In this document: positions 16,293 to 24,822 of the stretch, one piece after another
How the letters are laid out: each line of letters starts with the position of its first letter
Numbering within the stretch: the first letter of the stretch is position 1
Origin: an uncultured Flavobacteriaceae bacterium
Lineage (GTDB): Bacteria; Bacteroidota; Bacteroidia; Flavobacteriales; Flavobacteriaceae
DNA: 64,000 bases
Assembly: GCA_947494565.1 (NCBI GenBank)
Contig: CANLVG010000002.1
Span: 310,001 to 374,000, forward strand
Reading direction: 5' to 3'
Notes under the pieces: model-generated
What the model saw: the letters and a program-made list of their open reading frames with translations, nothing else
Databases searched by the model: none
What the model was told of the DNA's origin: nothing
Program-made: the position numbers and the translations under genes

Positions 16293-16895
16293 ATGAAACT
16301 ACTGATCGTCGGCGGCCATGGCGCCATAGGAAAAACATTGACCGCGCATTTCAAAAAGGATAACGAAGTTATTATTGCAGGAAGAAGCAATGGAGACATT
16401 GAGGTCGACATCACCGATTCCTCATCGATTACGCGGATGTTCGACGCCATTGGCAACATCGATGCGATTATCTGTGCGGCAGGTGATGCGAAATGGGCTA
16501 CCTTTGAAAACTTGACGGAGGACGATTACTACATTGGGTTCCGCAGTAAACTCATGGGGCAAGTCAATCTAACGCGTTTAGGGTATCGGCACTTGAACGA
16601 AGGAGGTTCCATTACCTTGACAACGGGTATTTTAGCGGAACACCCGGTACCAAAAACTGCAAGTGCGGCCATGGTCAACGGAGCAATCCATAGCTTTGTA
16701 AAAGCTACGGCGCTTGAGCTTCAAAGAGACGTTCGATTAAATGCCATAGCCGCAGGAATGGTTCAAGACACCTATGAAAAGTACAAAGATTATTTTCCGG
16801 GCCATACCCCCGTCTCTATGGAAAAAGTAGTGTCCGGATATGAGCAGAGTGTACTTGGATCGGAAAATGGAACGATCATAAAAATTTACAACTGA
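16293..16895 (+). CDS. Atypical short-chain dehydrogenase (no Tyr-Lys active site)
   Basis: The 200-residue Rossmann protein has a glycine motif GGHGAIGKTL near the N-terminus, the Asp of the adenine pocket (IEVDITD), and CAAGDAKW in place of NNAG. Where classical SDRs have YxxxK it reads PKTASAAMVNGAIHSFVKAT, so the catalytic Tyr and Lys are missing. This fits the Lin1944-like SDR subgroup, whose members bind NAD(P) but lack the standard active site and have no known function. It may be a cofactor-binding sensor or use other residues. It is 53 bp after the racemase gene and 13 bp before the ArsC-like gene. Confidence 0.85.
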   Translation: MKLLIVGGHGAIGKTLTAHFKKDNEVIIAGRSNGDIEVDITDSSSITRMFDAIGNIDAIICAAGDAKWATFENLTEDDYYIGFRSKLMGQVNLTRLGYRHLNEGGSITLTTGILAEHPVPKTASAAMVNGAIHSFVKATALELQRDVRLNAIAAGMVQDTYEKYKDYFPGHTPVSMEKVVSGYEQSVLGSENGTIIKIYN

Positions 16896-16908
16896 TAATA
16901 CCTTAGCG

Positions 16909-17262
16909 ATGAAGAAACTATACCACCTAAGCACCTGTGATACCTGTCAACGTATCATCAAAGAATTGGAGTTGCCAAGCGATTTTGAACTTCAAGACAT
17001 CAAGACCGAGCCCATGACCGAAAAACAGGTAGAAGAAATGAAAACCTTTGCCGGAAGCTATGAAGCGTTGTTCAGTAAAAGGGCGCGTTTGTACCGGCAA
17101 CAAGGGTGGCACGAAAAGCAACTTGCGGAGACTGACTTCAAAAACTTGATCTTAGAGCACTATACCTTTCTAAAACGTCCGGTCATTCTGCTGAACGGGC
17201 ACATATTTGTCGGCAATAGTAAAAAGGTGGTTCAGGCTGCCAAAGAGGCCATTCATTCTTGA
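16909..17262 (+). CDS. ArsC/Spx-family thioredoxin-fold protein
   Basis: The 117-residue protein has the N-terminal CxxC pair (STCDTCQRIIKEL, C10 and C13) and the C-terminal cis-Pro loop LKRPVILLNGHIFVGN of ArsC-related proteins. True arsenate reductases use one N-terminal Cys and a trio of Arg; here two Cys are close together, as in Spx and YffB-like proteins, so arsenate reduction is uncertain. A role in thiol redox is likely. The adjacent ArsR regulator should not be taken as proof of arsenic handling. Its stop codon overlaps the TTG start of the exporter gene. Confidence 0.85.
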   Translation: MKKLYHLSTCDTCQRIIKELELPSDFELQDIKTEPMTEKQVEEMKTFAGSYEALFSKRARLYRQQGWHEKQLAETDFKNLILEHYTFLKRPVILLNGHIFVGNSKKVVQAAKEAIHS

Positions 17263-18164
17263 GCAAACGAACTCTAGCCATACTAGCGGCCATTGGCGCA
17301 ACCACCATTTATGCGCTTAACCATACGATTGCTAAAGGAGTGATGCCACATTATGTGCAGCCCTTTGGGTTTATCATCTTTCGAGTAGGTGGTGCAGCCT
17401 TGCTATTTTGGTTGATTTCCTTTTTCGGTCCAAAAGAGCGCCTACGGAAAACGGATTATATGCGTATGTTGGTCTGTGCCCTTCTCGGCATGGGTATCAA
17501 CATGTTGGTCTTCTTTAAGGGGTTGGCGCTCTCTACCCCTATCAATAGTGCGGTTTTGGTCACTACCACTCCGATTATCGTATTGATCCTTTCCGCGATA
17601 TGGATCAAGGAAAAAATATCGGGGCGGAAAATTCTGGGTATCACAATCGGACTCATCGGAGCCTTAGGACTCATTTTCTTTTCCTCGGAAACTAGGCAGG
17701 ATGCCCCAAACATTCCTCTGGGGAATTTTCTAATTCTAATGAACTCCGTATTCTATGGCTCCTATCTCATTGTCGTGAAAACCTTGATCGATAACTATCA
17801 TCCGTTTACGTTTATGAAGTGGTTGTTTACTTTAGGAATTTTTCTCGTACTTCCGTTCGGGTATAAGGAATTCATGGAAATAGACTTTGCCCATCTGCCC
17901 CTTGAAGCGATATGGAGTATCATTTTTGTGGTGGTCGGCACTACGTTTTGTACCTACTTGTTCAATATTTTTGCCTTGACACAGTTACGCGCGTCTACAT
18001 TGAGCGCATTTGTTTATGTACAGCCCCTAATCGGAATTCTCTATGCCGTTGCCATGGGAAAAGACACATTGACCACCCTGAAAATATTGGCGGCCTGTTT
18101 GGTTTTGGTCGGCGTGTATCTCGCCAGTAGAAAACCCCGTGCCGGCCGGGCCAAGAACGCTTAA
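17259..18164 (+). CDS. EamA/DMT-superfamily membrane exporter
   Basis: The 301-residue membrane protein has about ten transmembrane helices in two EamA halves (repeats near residues 5-140 and 150-290), ending in a basic tail (SRKPRAGRAKNA). Landmarks are TPINSAVLVTTTPIIVLILS in the first half and TQLRASTLSAFVYVQPLIG in the second. DMT proteins move amino acids, nucleosides and related metabolites, often outward. It starts at TTG (17259), overlapping the ArsC-like stop (TTGA), a sign of translational coupling. With a racemase in the same run, efflux of an amino acid or its D-form is a reasonable guess. Its stop overlaps the convergent TIM-barrel gene by 4 bp. Confidence 0.88.
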   Translation: MSKRTLAILAAIGATTIYALNHTIAKGVMPHYVQPFGFIIFRVGGAALLFWLISFFGPKERLRKTDYMRMLVCALLGMGINMLVFFKGLALSTPINSAVLVTTTPIIVLILSAIWIKEKISGRKILGITIGLIGALGLIFFSSETRQDAPNIPLGNFLILMNSVFYGSYLIVVKTLIDNYHPFTFMKWLFTLGIFLVLPFGYKEFMEIDFAHLPLEAIWSIIFVVVGTTFCTYLFNIFALTQLRASTLSAFVYVQPLIGILYAVAMGKDTLTTLKILAACLVLVGVYLASRKPRAGRAKNA

Positions 18165-19120
18165 AGCCGATAGATTTCCTTGCGTACCAGACGCATCAGA
18201 TCCATATGTTTTTCTTCGGCCATCAATCGCCGGTACTTCTTACGATCTAGCTTATTGACCAAATTCCAAAGGGCCAGATTCATTTCGGCATGTTCCGTAA
18301 AAAAACCGATCATGTCGAAAATACGTGGAGAGGCATCAGCGGTAAAATACTTGTCATACCCATATTCCTTGGCATAGAAAAGGAATTCTACCGTATGTAG
18401 AAAGTTCCGGGAACCCGAAATCAAATCCCAATCAAAATTGAAGTCATTATCGTTCGTATGCAAATAATAGTCTGTTTGGGTTTCTTCACACAAAGCAATG
18501 ACCTGAGCCGGATTTTCCTTGGCCAGCAAGGCATGCCCGAAGTCGATGGTCACACCCGTAGCCCTATTGCCGATCTCTTTTAAAAACAGTATCGTTTTCG
18601 CACAAGTGTCCAATTGTGCATGTACCCGGGTCTCATTGATTTTGTATTCGATAAACAATGGCATTTCAGGCATGTAATCCGCTGCTTCTGCTATTGATTC
18701 TACCATATTCCGCCACGCTTTCGGATAATCGACCTGAAACAAGTTATCATACCCATCTGAAAGTGGGCAACAGGTCACCAATGGTGCGCCTACTGCCTTG
18801 GCATAGTCCTTGGCCTTTTTGATAATGGCTATTGCCCCTTTTCGCAAGTTGGCGTCGGAACGTGACAAAGCACCCGGCACCCATTGGGTTTCCTTTTTGA
18901 TATTCGCGTTGACTGCTGCAAAGTTCAGCCCCCGCTCCTCGAAGAGTTGCTTGGTCGAGGCGGCCTCTTCCGTTTCATAGGGATATACGATTTCGACACC
19001 GTCAACCCCAGGGATCTTAACGACCAAGTCTAGGCGTTCTACTAAACTGGTCGGTTCTTGATACTCGGAAAATCGATCTTGGGTCCTCCCCAAAAATGCG
19101 GTGATAATACTCTGCTTCAT
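18161..19120 (-). CDS. Sugar isomerase/epimerase-like TIM-barrel protein
   Basis: The 319-residue protein belongs to the xylose-isomerase-like/AP-endonuclease-2 TIM-barrel superfamily. Metal and substrate positions appear as PLFIEYKINETR (Glu), TGVTIDFGHALL (Asp-His) and YYLHTNDNDFN (His-Asn-Asp). These enzymes isomerise or epimerise free sugars and keto-sugars, or act on inositol derivatives. The exact substrate is unknown. It is the last gene of the operon GntR-MFS-cupin-TIM barrel, which looks like a small pathway for importing one sugar or sugar acid and interconverting it. Confidence 0.88.
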   Translation of the reverse strand: MKQSIITAFLGRTQDRFSEYQEPTSLVERLDLVVKIPGVDGVEIVYPYETEEAASTKQLFEERGLNFAAVNANIKKETQWVPGALSRSDANLRKGAIAIIKKAKDYAKAVGAPLVTCCPLSDGYDNLFQVDYPKAWRNMVESIAEAADYMPEMPLFIEYKINETRVHAQLDTCAKTILFLKEIGNRATGVTIDFGHALLAKENPAQVIALCEETQTDYYLHTNDNDFNFDWDLISGSRNFLHTVEFLFYAKEYGYDKYFTADASPRIFDMIGFFTEHAEMNLALWNLVNKLDRKKYRRLMAEEKHMDLMRLVRKEIYRL

Positions 19121-19141
19121 AAATTTCTAGTTATAGTTCTT

Positions 19142-19155
19142 CCCGATGCATCGGG
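19142..19155. repeat. 14-bp perfect palindrome between sugar-operon genes
   Basis: CCCGATGCATCGGG is a perfect 14-bp palindrome in the 60-bp gap between the cupin gene and the TIM-barrel gene. As RNA it could form a short hairpin that changes the relative expression of the last gene. Confidence 0.5.
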
Positions 19156-19180
19156 CGTCTTTTTACCTCTCTCTAGGGTC

Positions 19181-19726
19181 TTAATACCCCTCGATTTTGG
19201 TCTCCCTTACAATATCGGGGTCGGTAAACTCGTCCATCAGGTCGGTCACCTTGGTGGAGAACGAATACATTACAGCCCCGCGCGCACCCGCTTGAAACCA
19301 GTGTTTGGTGCCTGGGGGAAGTACTAGTTGCTCTCCCGGATTAATGATTACTTCGTTTCGCATGGTGTAGCAGGCTTCTTTTCCTTCGGGAATAAAGCCC
19401 ACTTGCATCGTATCGGCTCCTGGGATGTAAAAGGTCAGGTCGCCCCATATGCCCCGAATCACTTCTTCCTTACCTCGGTCGTCGCCAACAGGTGGATGCC
19501 AATGTTCCGGCTCGGTCTGGTGCGGGAGTAATACCAAAATCTTGGCCGCCATGCGATCAGTATCGAATAGGGTAAGAATCTGAACCCCTTCTGCCTTGAT
19601 TCGACTCAGTCCAAAATCTGCCGCTGTGATATTTTTCTTGTCCTGGTCTGTCAATAGAATTCCGGCTTCTTCTATCATATCGATAGATTTCTCGCAGACA
19701 TACTTAAAATCTTCTTTGGTAATCAT
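19181..19726 (-). CDS. Cupin-fold sugar isomerase, D-lyxose isomerase-like
   Basis: The 181-residue protein carries a cupin metal site: PEHWHPPVGDDRGKEEVIRG gives two His and a Glu, and VLPPGTKHWFQAG gives the last His. The wider pattern (an N-terminal helix, then TPADFG-like NITAADFGLSR, then the cupin) resembles the D-lyxose ketol-isomerase family, which interconverts lyxose/xylulose and mannose/fructose with Mn2+. The substrate is inferred only. The ATG at 19726 overlaps the MFS stop (ATGA), so the two are translationally coupled. Confidence 0.8.
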   Translation of the reverse strand: MITKEDFKYVCEKSIDMIEEAGILLTDQDKKNITAADFGLSRIKAEGVQILTLFDTDRMAAKILVLLPHQTEPEHWHPPVGDDRGKEEVIRGIWGDLTFYIPGADTMQVGFIPEGKEACYTMRNEVIINPGEQLVLPPGTKHWFQAGARGAVMYSFSTKVTDLMDEFTDPDIVRETKIEGY

Positions 19727-21006
19727 AGTTTAGTATTGCTAATTAGTTGAAGTGGCTTCTCTGGGTTTACTCCCCACCACAAGAGTATCGCCAACACATT
19801 GAGCCCTGCGGCCAGATAGAAAAAGGGAACTTCGGAGCCTGTCATATCCAACAAATACGGAAAGGCCAGAGCCGTCAAGAACGACCCGATATTCCCGGCC
19901 ATATTCATAGTGCCGCTTACGGCCCCGGAAAACTGCTTTCCGATATCGACACAGGCACTCCAAGAAGGGCTTAGGGTCATATCAGCGCCGAAAACGGCTA
20001 TGGAAATGAAGATGATTGCGGGGGTGACCGTTTCCATATACACACTAGCGACAATACCCACGGAAGCCAAAATAAAACCGATAATAGCGGGCGCTTTTCT
20101 CGAGAGCGCCCACTTTTCTCTTTTGTAAATGTAATCGACCATAAACCCGGAAAACCAATTGCCCAAAGCGCCAGAAACTAGTGGTGCAGAGGCGTAAAAG
20201 CCGGCTTCCAAAGCATCAAGACCGTATGTGGTCTTCAAATGGGGAAACAACCATGTCAAACAGAAAAAGAAGGTGAAATTACTAGAGAAATACTGTCCCA
20301 TCAACAACCACATTTGCTTGGACCTGAACAGCTTTCCAAAATCGATCTTGGTCTTTTCTTCTTCCCCCGTACTCCGATTCGTATGAGCACGGATAAAAGC
20401 CGCCTCATCCGTTGGCATTCCCTTATGATCTTCAGGGTTATCTCGAAACCACAGGTACCATATAAGACCCCATAACAGCCCCACTCCCCCTAAAATCACG
20501 AAGGTCATGCGCCAGCCTACAAGTTCCATTAGCCAAGCGACCATGGGTAGGGCAAATGCAGCCCCAATACGGCCTCCAGAGAAATTGATTCCATTAACAA
20601 TGCCCCGTTCCTGCAACGGAATCCAACTATAGATGGCACGGGCCATCCCGGGAAAAGCCCCTGCCTCCCCAGCACCGAAGAGAAAACGTACGACCATTAA
20701 TATGCCGTAATTATAGACCGCTCCGGTCAAGGCGGTAAACAGGGACCAAAGCGAAACTACAGCGGTCAATATCTTGCGCGGACCGTATTTATCGGCGAAG
20801 AGTCCGGCCGGCGTTTGAAAGAGCGCATAGCCCAAGGCAAAAATACTCATGGCCCACCCCATTTGTTTGTCGGACAGTTGCAATGATTCCGCGACGGGAT
20901 CTTTGGCGACGGATAGTAAAATGCGGTCAAAGAGCATGATCATTGCCAGAAGGAACGTGCCAAAAACCATTTTGTAACGGGTTGGAAACCAAGATGTACT
21001 AGGCAT
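19723..21006 (-). CDS. MFS transporter, anion:cation symporter (ACS) type
   Basis: The 427-residue protein has 12 predicted helices and the MFS loop motif between helices 2 and 3 (GLFADKYGPRKIL). The N-terminal half (DRILLSVAKDPVAESLQLSD, GAGEAGAFPGMARAI) matches the ACS family that includes hexuronate (ExuT), glucarate and sialate/sugar-acid carriers. Uptake of a sugar acid or sugar by proton symport is the likely job. It is the first structural gene after the GntR regulator, overlapping it by 8 bp, and is followed by two isomerase-type genes. Confidence 0.9.
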   Translation of the reverse strand: MPSTSWFPTRYKMVFGTFLLAMIMLFDRILLSVAKDPVAESLQLSDKQMGWAMSIFALGYALFQTPAGLFADKYGPRKILTAVVSLWSLFTALTGAVYNYGILMVVRFLFGAGEAGAFPGMARAIYSWIPLQERGIVNGINFSGGRIGAAFALPMVAWLMELVGWRMTFVILGGVGLLWGLIWYLWFRDNPEDHKGMPTDEAAFIRAHTNRSTGEEEKTKIDFGKLFRSKQMWLLMGQYFSSNFTFFFCLTWLFPHLKTTYGLDALEAGFYASAPLVSGALGNWFSGFMVDYIYKREKWALSRKAPAIIGFILASVGIVASVYMETVTPAIIFISIAVFGADMTLSPSWSACVDIGKQFSGAVSGTMNMAGNIGSFLTALAFPYLLDMTGSEVPFFYLAAGLNVLAILLWWGVNPEKPLQLISNTKL

Positions 21007-21634
21007 CTTTCATTTTTTTAAGGATGAGCTGCCTGGATTTTTCCAAATGTTCCTTGATCAATTTTTCCGCAAGGTTTACGTCCCTTTGATGAATTGCGGA
21101 GATGATGTTCAAATGTTCCGGCAAGGTCTCTTCAGGGGTACGTACCAAGCCGATCCTATCAATACAGCCCAAAAGATTGCCCTTTTGAAAAAGATCATAC
21201 AGAAATGCATTCCCACAATTCTTGATGATCATATCATGGAATTCACTGTCCGCCTGCTGGTATTGCCGCGTATCTATGGTCCCTTTCCCAAAAATGGACA
21301 GCACCTTGTGAAGACGATCGACCTGACTTTGGGAAGCCTTCTCCGTAAAAAGCCGAACAGCAGTACTTTCCAAGGCTATTCGACAATCATAGATTTCAAT
21401 GATCTCGGCATCGCTGAACTGACGTACGACCACGCCCCGTCGGGGAATGGACTCGATCAGTGATTCGGCTTCCAGCATCCGTAGGGCCGCACGAAGCGGG
21501 GTTCGGCTGATGCCCAACTTATCGGCCAATTGTTCTTGTACGATTTTCTGGCCCGGCTCCAACTTTCTGGAAACGATCATCTGCTTTACCTTTTTGTAGG
21601 CTTGCTTACTCAATTCGTCATTGATGATTCGCAT
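20999..21634 (-). CDS. GntR-family (FadR subfamily) transcriptional regulator
   Basis: The protein has an N-terminal winged helix (KIVQEQLADKLGISRTPLRA, then the wing SIPRRGVVVRQF). An all-helical FCD ligand domain follows, with metal/ligand positions in DSEFHDMIIKNC and EHLNIISAIHQRD. The start is set at ATG 21634; a longer frame begins at TTG 21670 but would overlap the operator. The 212-residue length is normal. FCD-GntR regulators usually repress sugar-acid catabolism and are released by the substrate or an intermediate. The perfect palindrome at 21651-21673 is the obvious binding site, and the regulator leads its own target operon. Confidence 0.92.
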   Translation of the reverse strand: MRIINDELSKQAYKKVKQMIVSRKLEPGQKIVQEQLADKLGISRTPLRAALRMLEAESLIESIPRRGVVVRQFSDAEIIEIYDCRIALESTAVRLFTEKASQSQVDRLHKVLSIFGKGTIDTRQYQQADSEFHDMIIKNCGNAFLYDLFQKGNLLGCIDRIGLVRTPEETLPEHLNIISAIHQRDVNLAEKLIKEHLEKSRQLILKKMKDA

Positions 21635-21650
21635 AGCTCGAATATAGTCA

Positions 21651-21673
21651 ATTTTGTATACGGTATACAAAAT
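21651..21673. promoter_or_regulatory. GntR operator: perfect 23-bp palindrome
   Basis: ATTTTGTATAC and GTATACAAAAT flank a single central G, a perfect 11+1+11 palindrome centred 28 bp before the GntR start. The GTATAC core resembles the ExuR/UxuR-type GntR sites of enterobacteria. On the minus strand it covers the -33 region of a box reading TATATTCG, which lies 4 bp before the start codon. Bound repressor would block the promoter. Confidence 0.85.
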
Positions 21674-21734
21674 AACATTCTATTTCTTCCATTTTATGAA
21701 TATGAAATACGAGTGGCACCCGTGATTCCTGACC

Positions 21735-22940
21735 TTAGAACAACCGCAATTGTGTATTTTGGGAAGGGGGCTTGGCGAAACCAAAAACACTACGGCCGCC
21801 ATGCTTGTACGACTCCTCGTTTTCTTTTTGAACCAAGGCTTCGAAATTGGTATTGGGGCTAAATCCGTTTTCAGCCTTTTGCGCCAACGCAGTCAGCTTT
21901 TTTACCGCTTGAAGTTTGTTGGAATTACCGATCTTGGCCCTGTTCACGGCCTCTCGAAGGACATTAATGGTCTCATCATACACTCTGGTAGGCACGGGAA
22001 AGGGGGTCGCGTCTTTTCCTCCATGAGCAAAGGCGAAACGTGCGGGATCGGAGAATCTCGATGGGGTACCATGAATGATCTCACTGACCAATGTCAATGA
22101 TTGTAGGGTTCTTGGACCGAGCCCTTTTAACAATAGTAAATCCTCGAACTTATGTGTCTCGTTTTCCTGTGCCAACCATAAAATGCTGCCCAGTCGTTTC
22201 ATATCGACATCTTTGGGTTTGATATGATGATATACGGGTACCAAAAGATGGGGTACTTCCTTTAAGATCTTATCCGGATGCTCATTTGCAATCTCCAAAA
22301 TGGCTCGCTGTGTAGGTAAGGCTTTTTGATGAACCAGGTTCAAGATATTCCCTTGGTTCTCTCCGCAGACGGCCGTGTGGGGTTCCTCGACAAAAGATTT
22401 CAAATTTTCGGAATGCCAGTGATACCGTCGTGCCATACCATTCGTAGGGTGCATTCCCTGTTGCACGACAGACCACTTTCCCGTATCGCTCACCACAAAG
22501 CTATGAATGTATAGGTTATACCCGTCTTGCAAGGCCGTATTGTCAACTTTTGCGCTTAGCTTACTACAGTTTGAAAGATAGTTGCCGTCAAGTCCGGTCT
22601 TATTCCCGACCACTACCAGCTCATTAGGGGTCTGAAGTGATTTTTTTCCCTTCCCGCCACAGACGTAAAGTCCCAATTGTTTGGACACCGGATTAATAGA
22701 TTGTTTCAGCACGTTCAACACCGTTGTCGTCACTCCGGAAGAATTCCAATCCATACCGATGACCGCCCCGAAACTTTGAAACCAAAAAGGATCGGAAAGG
22801 CGTTCCAGAAAGTCATCTTTTCCTTTTTCTTCAATCAAGGCTTCAACAATCGGCAGTGTCAATTGCTTCATACGGTGGAACAACCATGACGGTACTGCTC
22901 CACCGTGCAGCAATAAATCAGCCGTGCCCGAACGTTTCAT
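21735..22940 (-). CDS. DUF763 family protein
   Basis: The 401-residue protein begins with the DUF763 signature MKRSGTADLLLHGGAVPSWL and continues with FGAVIGMDWNSSGVTT. Later there is a helix-hairpin-helix-like segment (LLLLKGLGPRTLQSLTLVSE), and then FAFAHGGKDATPFPVP. DUF763 proteins occur in archaea and scattered bacteria and have no proven function. The HhH-like segment suggests contact with DNA or RNA. Conserved His, Asp and Glu in the N-terminal half could form an active site. It is transcribed alone or after the LytTR regulator (39-bp gap); a -7 box TATATTTG (minus strand, 22957-22964) lies in that gap. Confidence 0.85.
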   Translation of the reverse strand: MKRSGTADLLLHGGAVPSWLFHRMKQLTLPIVEALIEEKGKDDFLERLSDPFWFQSFGAVIGMDWNSSGVTTTVLNVLKQSINPVSKQLGLYVCGGKGKKSLQTPNELVVVGNKTGLDGNYLSNCSKLSAKVDNTALQDGYNLYIHSFVVSDTGKWSVVQQGMHPTNGMARRYHWHSENLKSFVEEPHTAVCGENQGNILNLVHQKALPTQRAILEIANEHPDKILKEVPHLLVPVYHHIKPKDVDMKRLGSILWLAQENETHKFEDLLLLKGLGPRTLQSLTLVSEIIHGTPSRFSDPARFAFAHGGKDATPFPVPTRVYDETINVLREAVNRAKIGNSNKLQAVKKLTALAQKAENGFSPNTNFEALVQKENEESYKHGGRSVFGFAKPPSQNTQLRLF

Positions 22941-22979
22941 GATTTAGGAATTTATCCAAATATATGGATTTTTTCCACA

Positions 22980-23750
22980 TCAACTCTCTATCCATAATCT
23001 AAAACTCCTTGTCGTGGCGGTACTCGTAATTGCATTTTCTTTCACTCCTGTAATCTTGAGCGCAAGCCTATTCTTGGCATACGGTGTTATTTTTTCGATA
23101 TACCCGATTCCGACAATTTGGCTCCGGTTGATCCTAAAGAATTGTTTGGGGTCAAGTTCTTTCGTCAATGTTCCCATGTTTTTTGAAATACTATGCCGGA
23201 GACCATTGGAATCGACAATTTGACAAAAATCCCCATGAGCTTGTATCAAGACAATCTGGGAAGTCTCTAATAGTTGTATTCCATCTCTTTTCTTAATCGC
23301 AAATCGCTTTTTGTAGTTTTCAAGATTACTTTCCAGGGCTTCCTTTAATTGGTAAAACATATCTTTCTTGAAAACCTTGGGTTCAAATAAGACTTCAAAC
23401 TTTTCGAGGGCACTTTCAAGATCTCGCTTTTGATAGGGTTTTAAGATATAGGCGATGCCGTTGGACTGAAACGCTTCAAGTAAATGTTCGTCATAGGCCG
23501 TACAAAAGATGATAGGGGCCTTAATGGTTACTTTTCCGAAAACGTCGAAGGCGGTACCGTCAAGCAGCTTGATATCTGAAAGTATAAGATGATAGTCTTG
23601 GTTTGCTTGCAAAAATTCAATGCCTTCCTTCACGCTTCTGGCACAGTCGAATCGAGTGGCTTCCCCGAAAAAATCCATTAGGTAGCTGACCAGTTTTTTC
23701 TTGGCCGGAACCTCGTCTTCCAATATGAAAATACGCATGTTGCGATTCAT
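22980..23750 (-). CDS. LytTR-family response regulator
   Basis: The protein has an N-terminal receiver domain with the acidic pair LEDE, the phosphoacceptor Asp in LILSDIKLLDG, FCTAYDEHLLEAF and the Lys in YILKPYQKRDL. A linker follows, then a C-terminal LytTR DNA-binding domain (VLIQAHGDFCQI, FFRINRSQIVGIGYIEKI). LytTR proteins bind pairs of direct repeats about 21 bp apart. An ATG 4 codons in (23738) is an alternative start. It begins 1 bp after the sensor kinase stop, so the two form one two-component system. Confidence 0.93.
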   Translation of the reverse strand: MNRNMRIFILEDEVPAKKKLVSYLMDFFGEATRFDCARSVKEGIEFLQANQDYHLILSDIKLLDGTAFDVFGKVTIKAPIIFCTAYDEHLLEAFQSNGIAYILKPYQKRDLESALEKFEVLFEPKVFKKDMFYQLKEALESNLENYKKRFAIKKRDGIQLLETSQIVLIQAHGDFCQIVDSNGLRHSISKNMGTLTKELDPKQFFRINRSQIVGIGYIEKITPYAKNRLALKITGVKENAITSTATTRSFRLWIES

Positions 23751-23751
23751 C

Positions 23752-24759
23752 TTATTCGATTAGGTGCAATAAAGGTAATACGATGTTAAAACTACTGTCT
23801 TTTTCCTCAATTCGGATAGTATGGTCACTTAACAGTCGATAGCGTTTGTTCAAATTTTTGAGACCTGTACCCATAGATGTCACCTTTCTTGTTGGCTTGG
23901 AAATCGAATTGATAATACTGACCGATTTCTTTTCGATAATCACTTTGGCCGTTATGGTTTCATCGCTAGATGCCGCATTGTGTTTCACGACGTTTTCTAA
24001 GACCGTTAGGAGGGCACCGTGGGGTAGGTAATGGGCAAGTGGGGGTTCTCTTTCGATAATCTCAAAACTGTAATCACCTGCAAAACGGGTTTCGATCAAA
24101 TAAAAATAGTCTTTAGCAACGCCAAGTTCATTGACCAAAGGAACAATATCTTCATCCCTGGTATGGATCAAATACCTGTACAGGGAGGCCAAATGCCCGA
24201 TATACTCTTTTACTTTTTCTTTTGGGGAATAGTCGATTAACGCATCTATGGTATTCAGACTGTTATAAAGAAAGTGCGGGTCATATTGGGCTCGGAGCAC
24301 TTTAAGCTCCAAATCCTTTTGGCTATTGAGTAATGCAATCGTGTCTAGTTTATTCTCATAATACTTCTTACCGAGCACCAAACCAATCAACATTACAGAG
24401 TCTGTGGCACTTCTATGGAAATTTTCGATGAGCATGATTTCAAATGAAGGGAGCTCCCACGGTTGGTGGGCCGTAAAATAATCACGCCACATATCGAGAA
24501 ATCCGACCGCCTCCCATGCGACGAAAGCCAATACAATGAAAACGACGTAATTCTTTTTCACGATCAGGTATCTATTGATCAACCACCTGAACATATAAAG
24601 CAATAGTAGATTCTTGATTACAAAACCCACCAATCCTGTGATAATTTCAAAAGACGTATAGTTTTGCACGTTCCATCGGAACAATAACCAAATGGCTGCG
24701 CCTAAAAGGTAAATTAGAATGAACCTATAGTCGGATCGGTTAAACTTGAACGTGTTCAT
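23752..24759 (-). CDS. LytS-type membrane sensor histidine kinase
   Basis: The 335-residue protein has about four transmembrane helices in residues 10-130. The His_kinase domain follows, with phosphoacceptor His162 in QYDPHFLYNSLNT. The ATP-binding region comes after it: LENVVKHNAA for the N box and GTGLKNLNKRYRL for a G box. There is no separate extracellular sensor domain, so the signal is probably sensed in or near the membrane. It is paired with the LytTR regulator and lies 63 bp after a secreted serine hydrolase gene on the same strand, which might be a partner or a target. Confidence 0.92.
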   Translation of the reverse strand: MNTFKFNRSDYRFILIYLLGAAIWLLFRWNVQNYTSFEIITGLVGFVIKNLLLLYMFRWLINRYLIVKKNYVVFIVLAFVAWEAVGFLDMWRDYFTAHQPWELPSFEIMLIENFHRSATDSVMLIGLVLGKKYYENKLDTIALLNSQKDLELKVLRAQYDPHFLYNSLNTIDALIDYSPKEKVKEYIGHLASLYRYLIHTRDEDIVPLVNELGVAKDYFYLIETRFAGDYSFEIIEREPPLAHYLPHGALLTVLENVVKHNAASSDETITAKVIIEKKSVSIINSISKPTRKVTSMGTGLKNLNKRYRLLSDHTIRIEEKDSSFNIVLPLLHLIE

Positions 24760-24822
24760 CTTCGGAATTTGCTGTTGCCAATATAATGAAGTTCGCTACA
24801 ATGGAATGCACACCACATAATA

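Noticed and set aside
16909-17262. An arsenic-resistance operon (ArsR plus ArsC-like)
   Set aside because: There is no arsenite exporter, the ArsR lacks the usual metal motif, and the ArsC-like protein has a CxxC pair; I do not call arsenic function.
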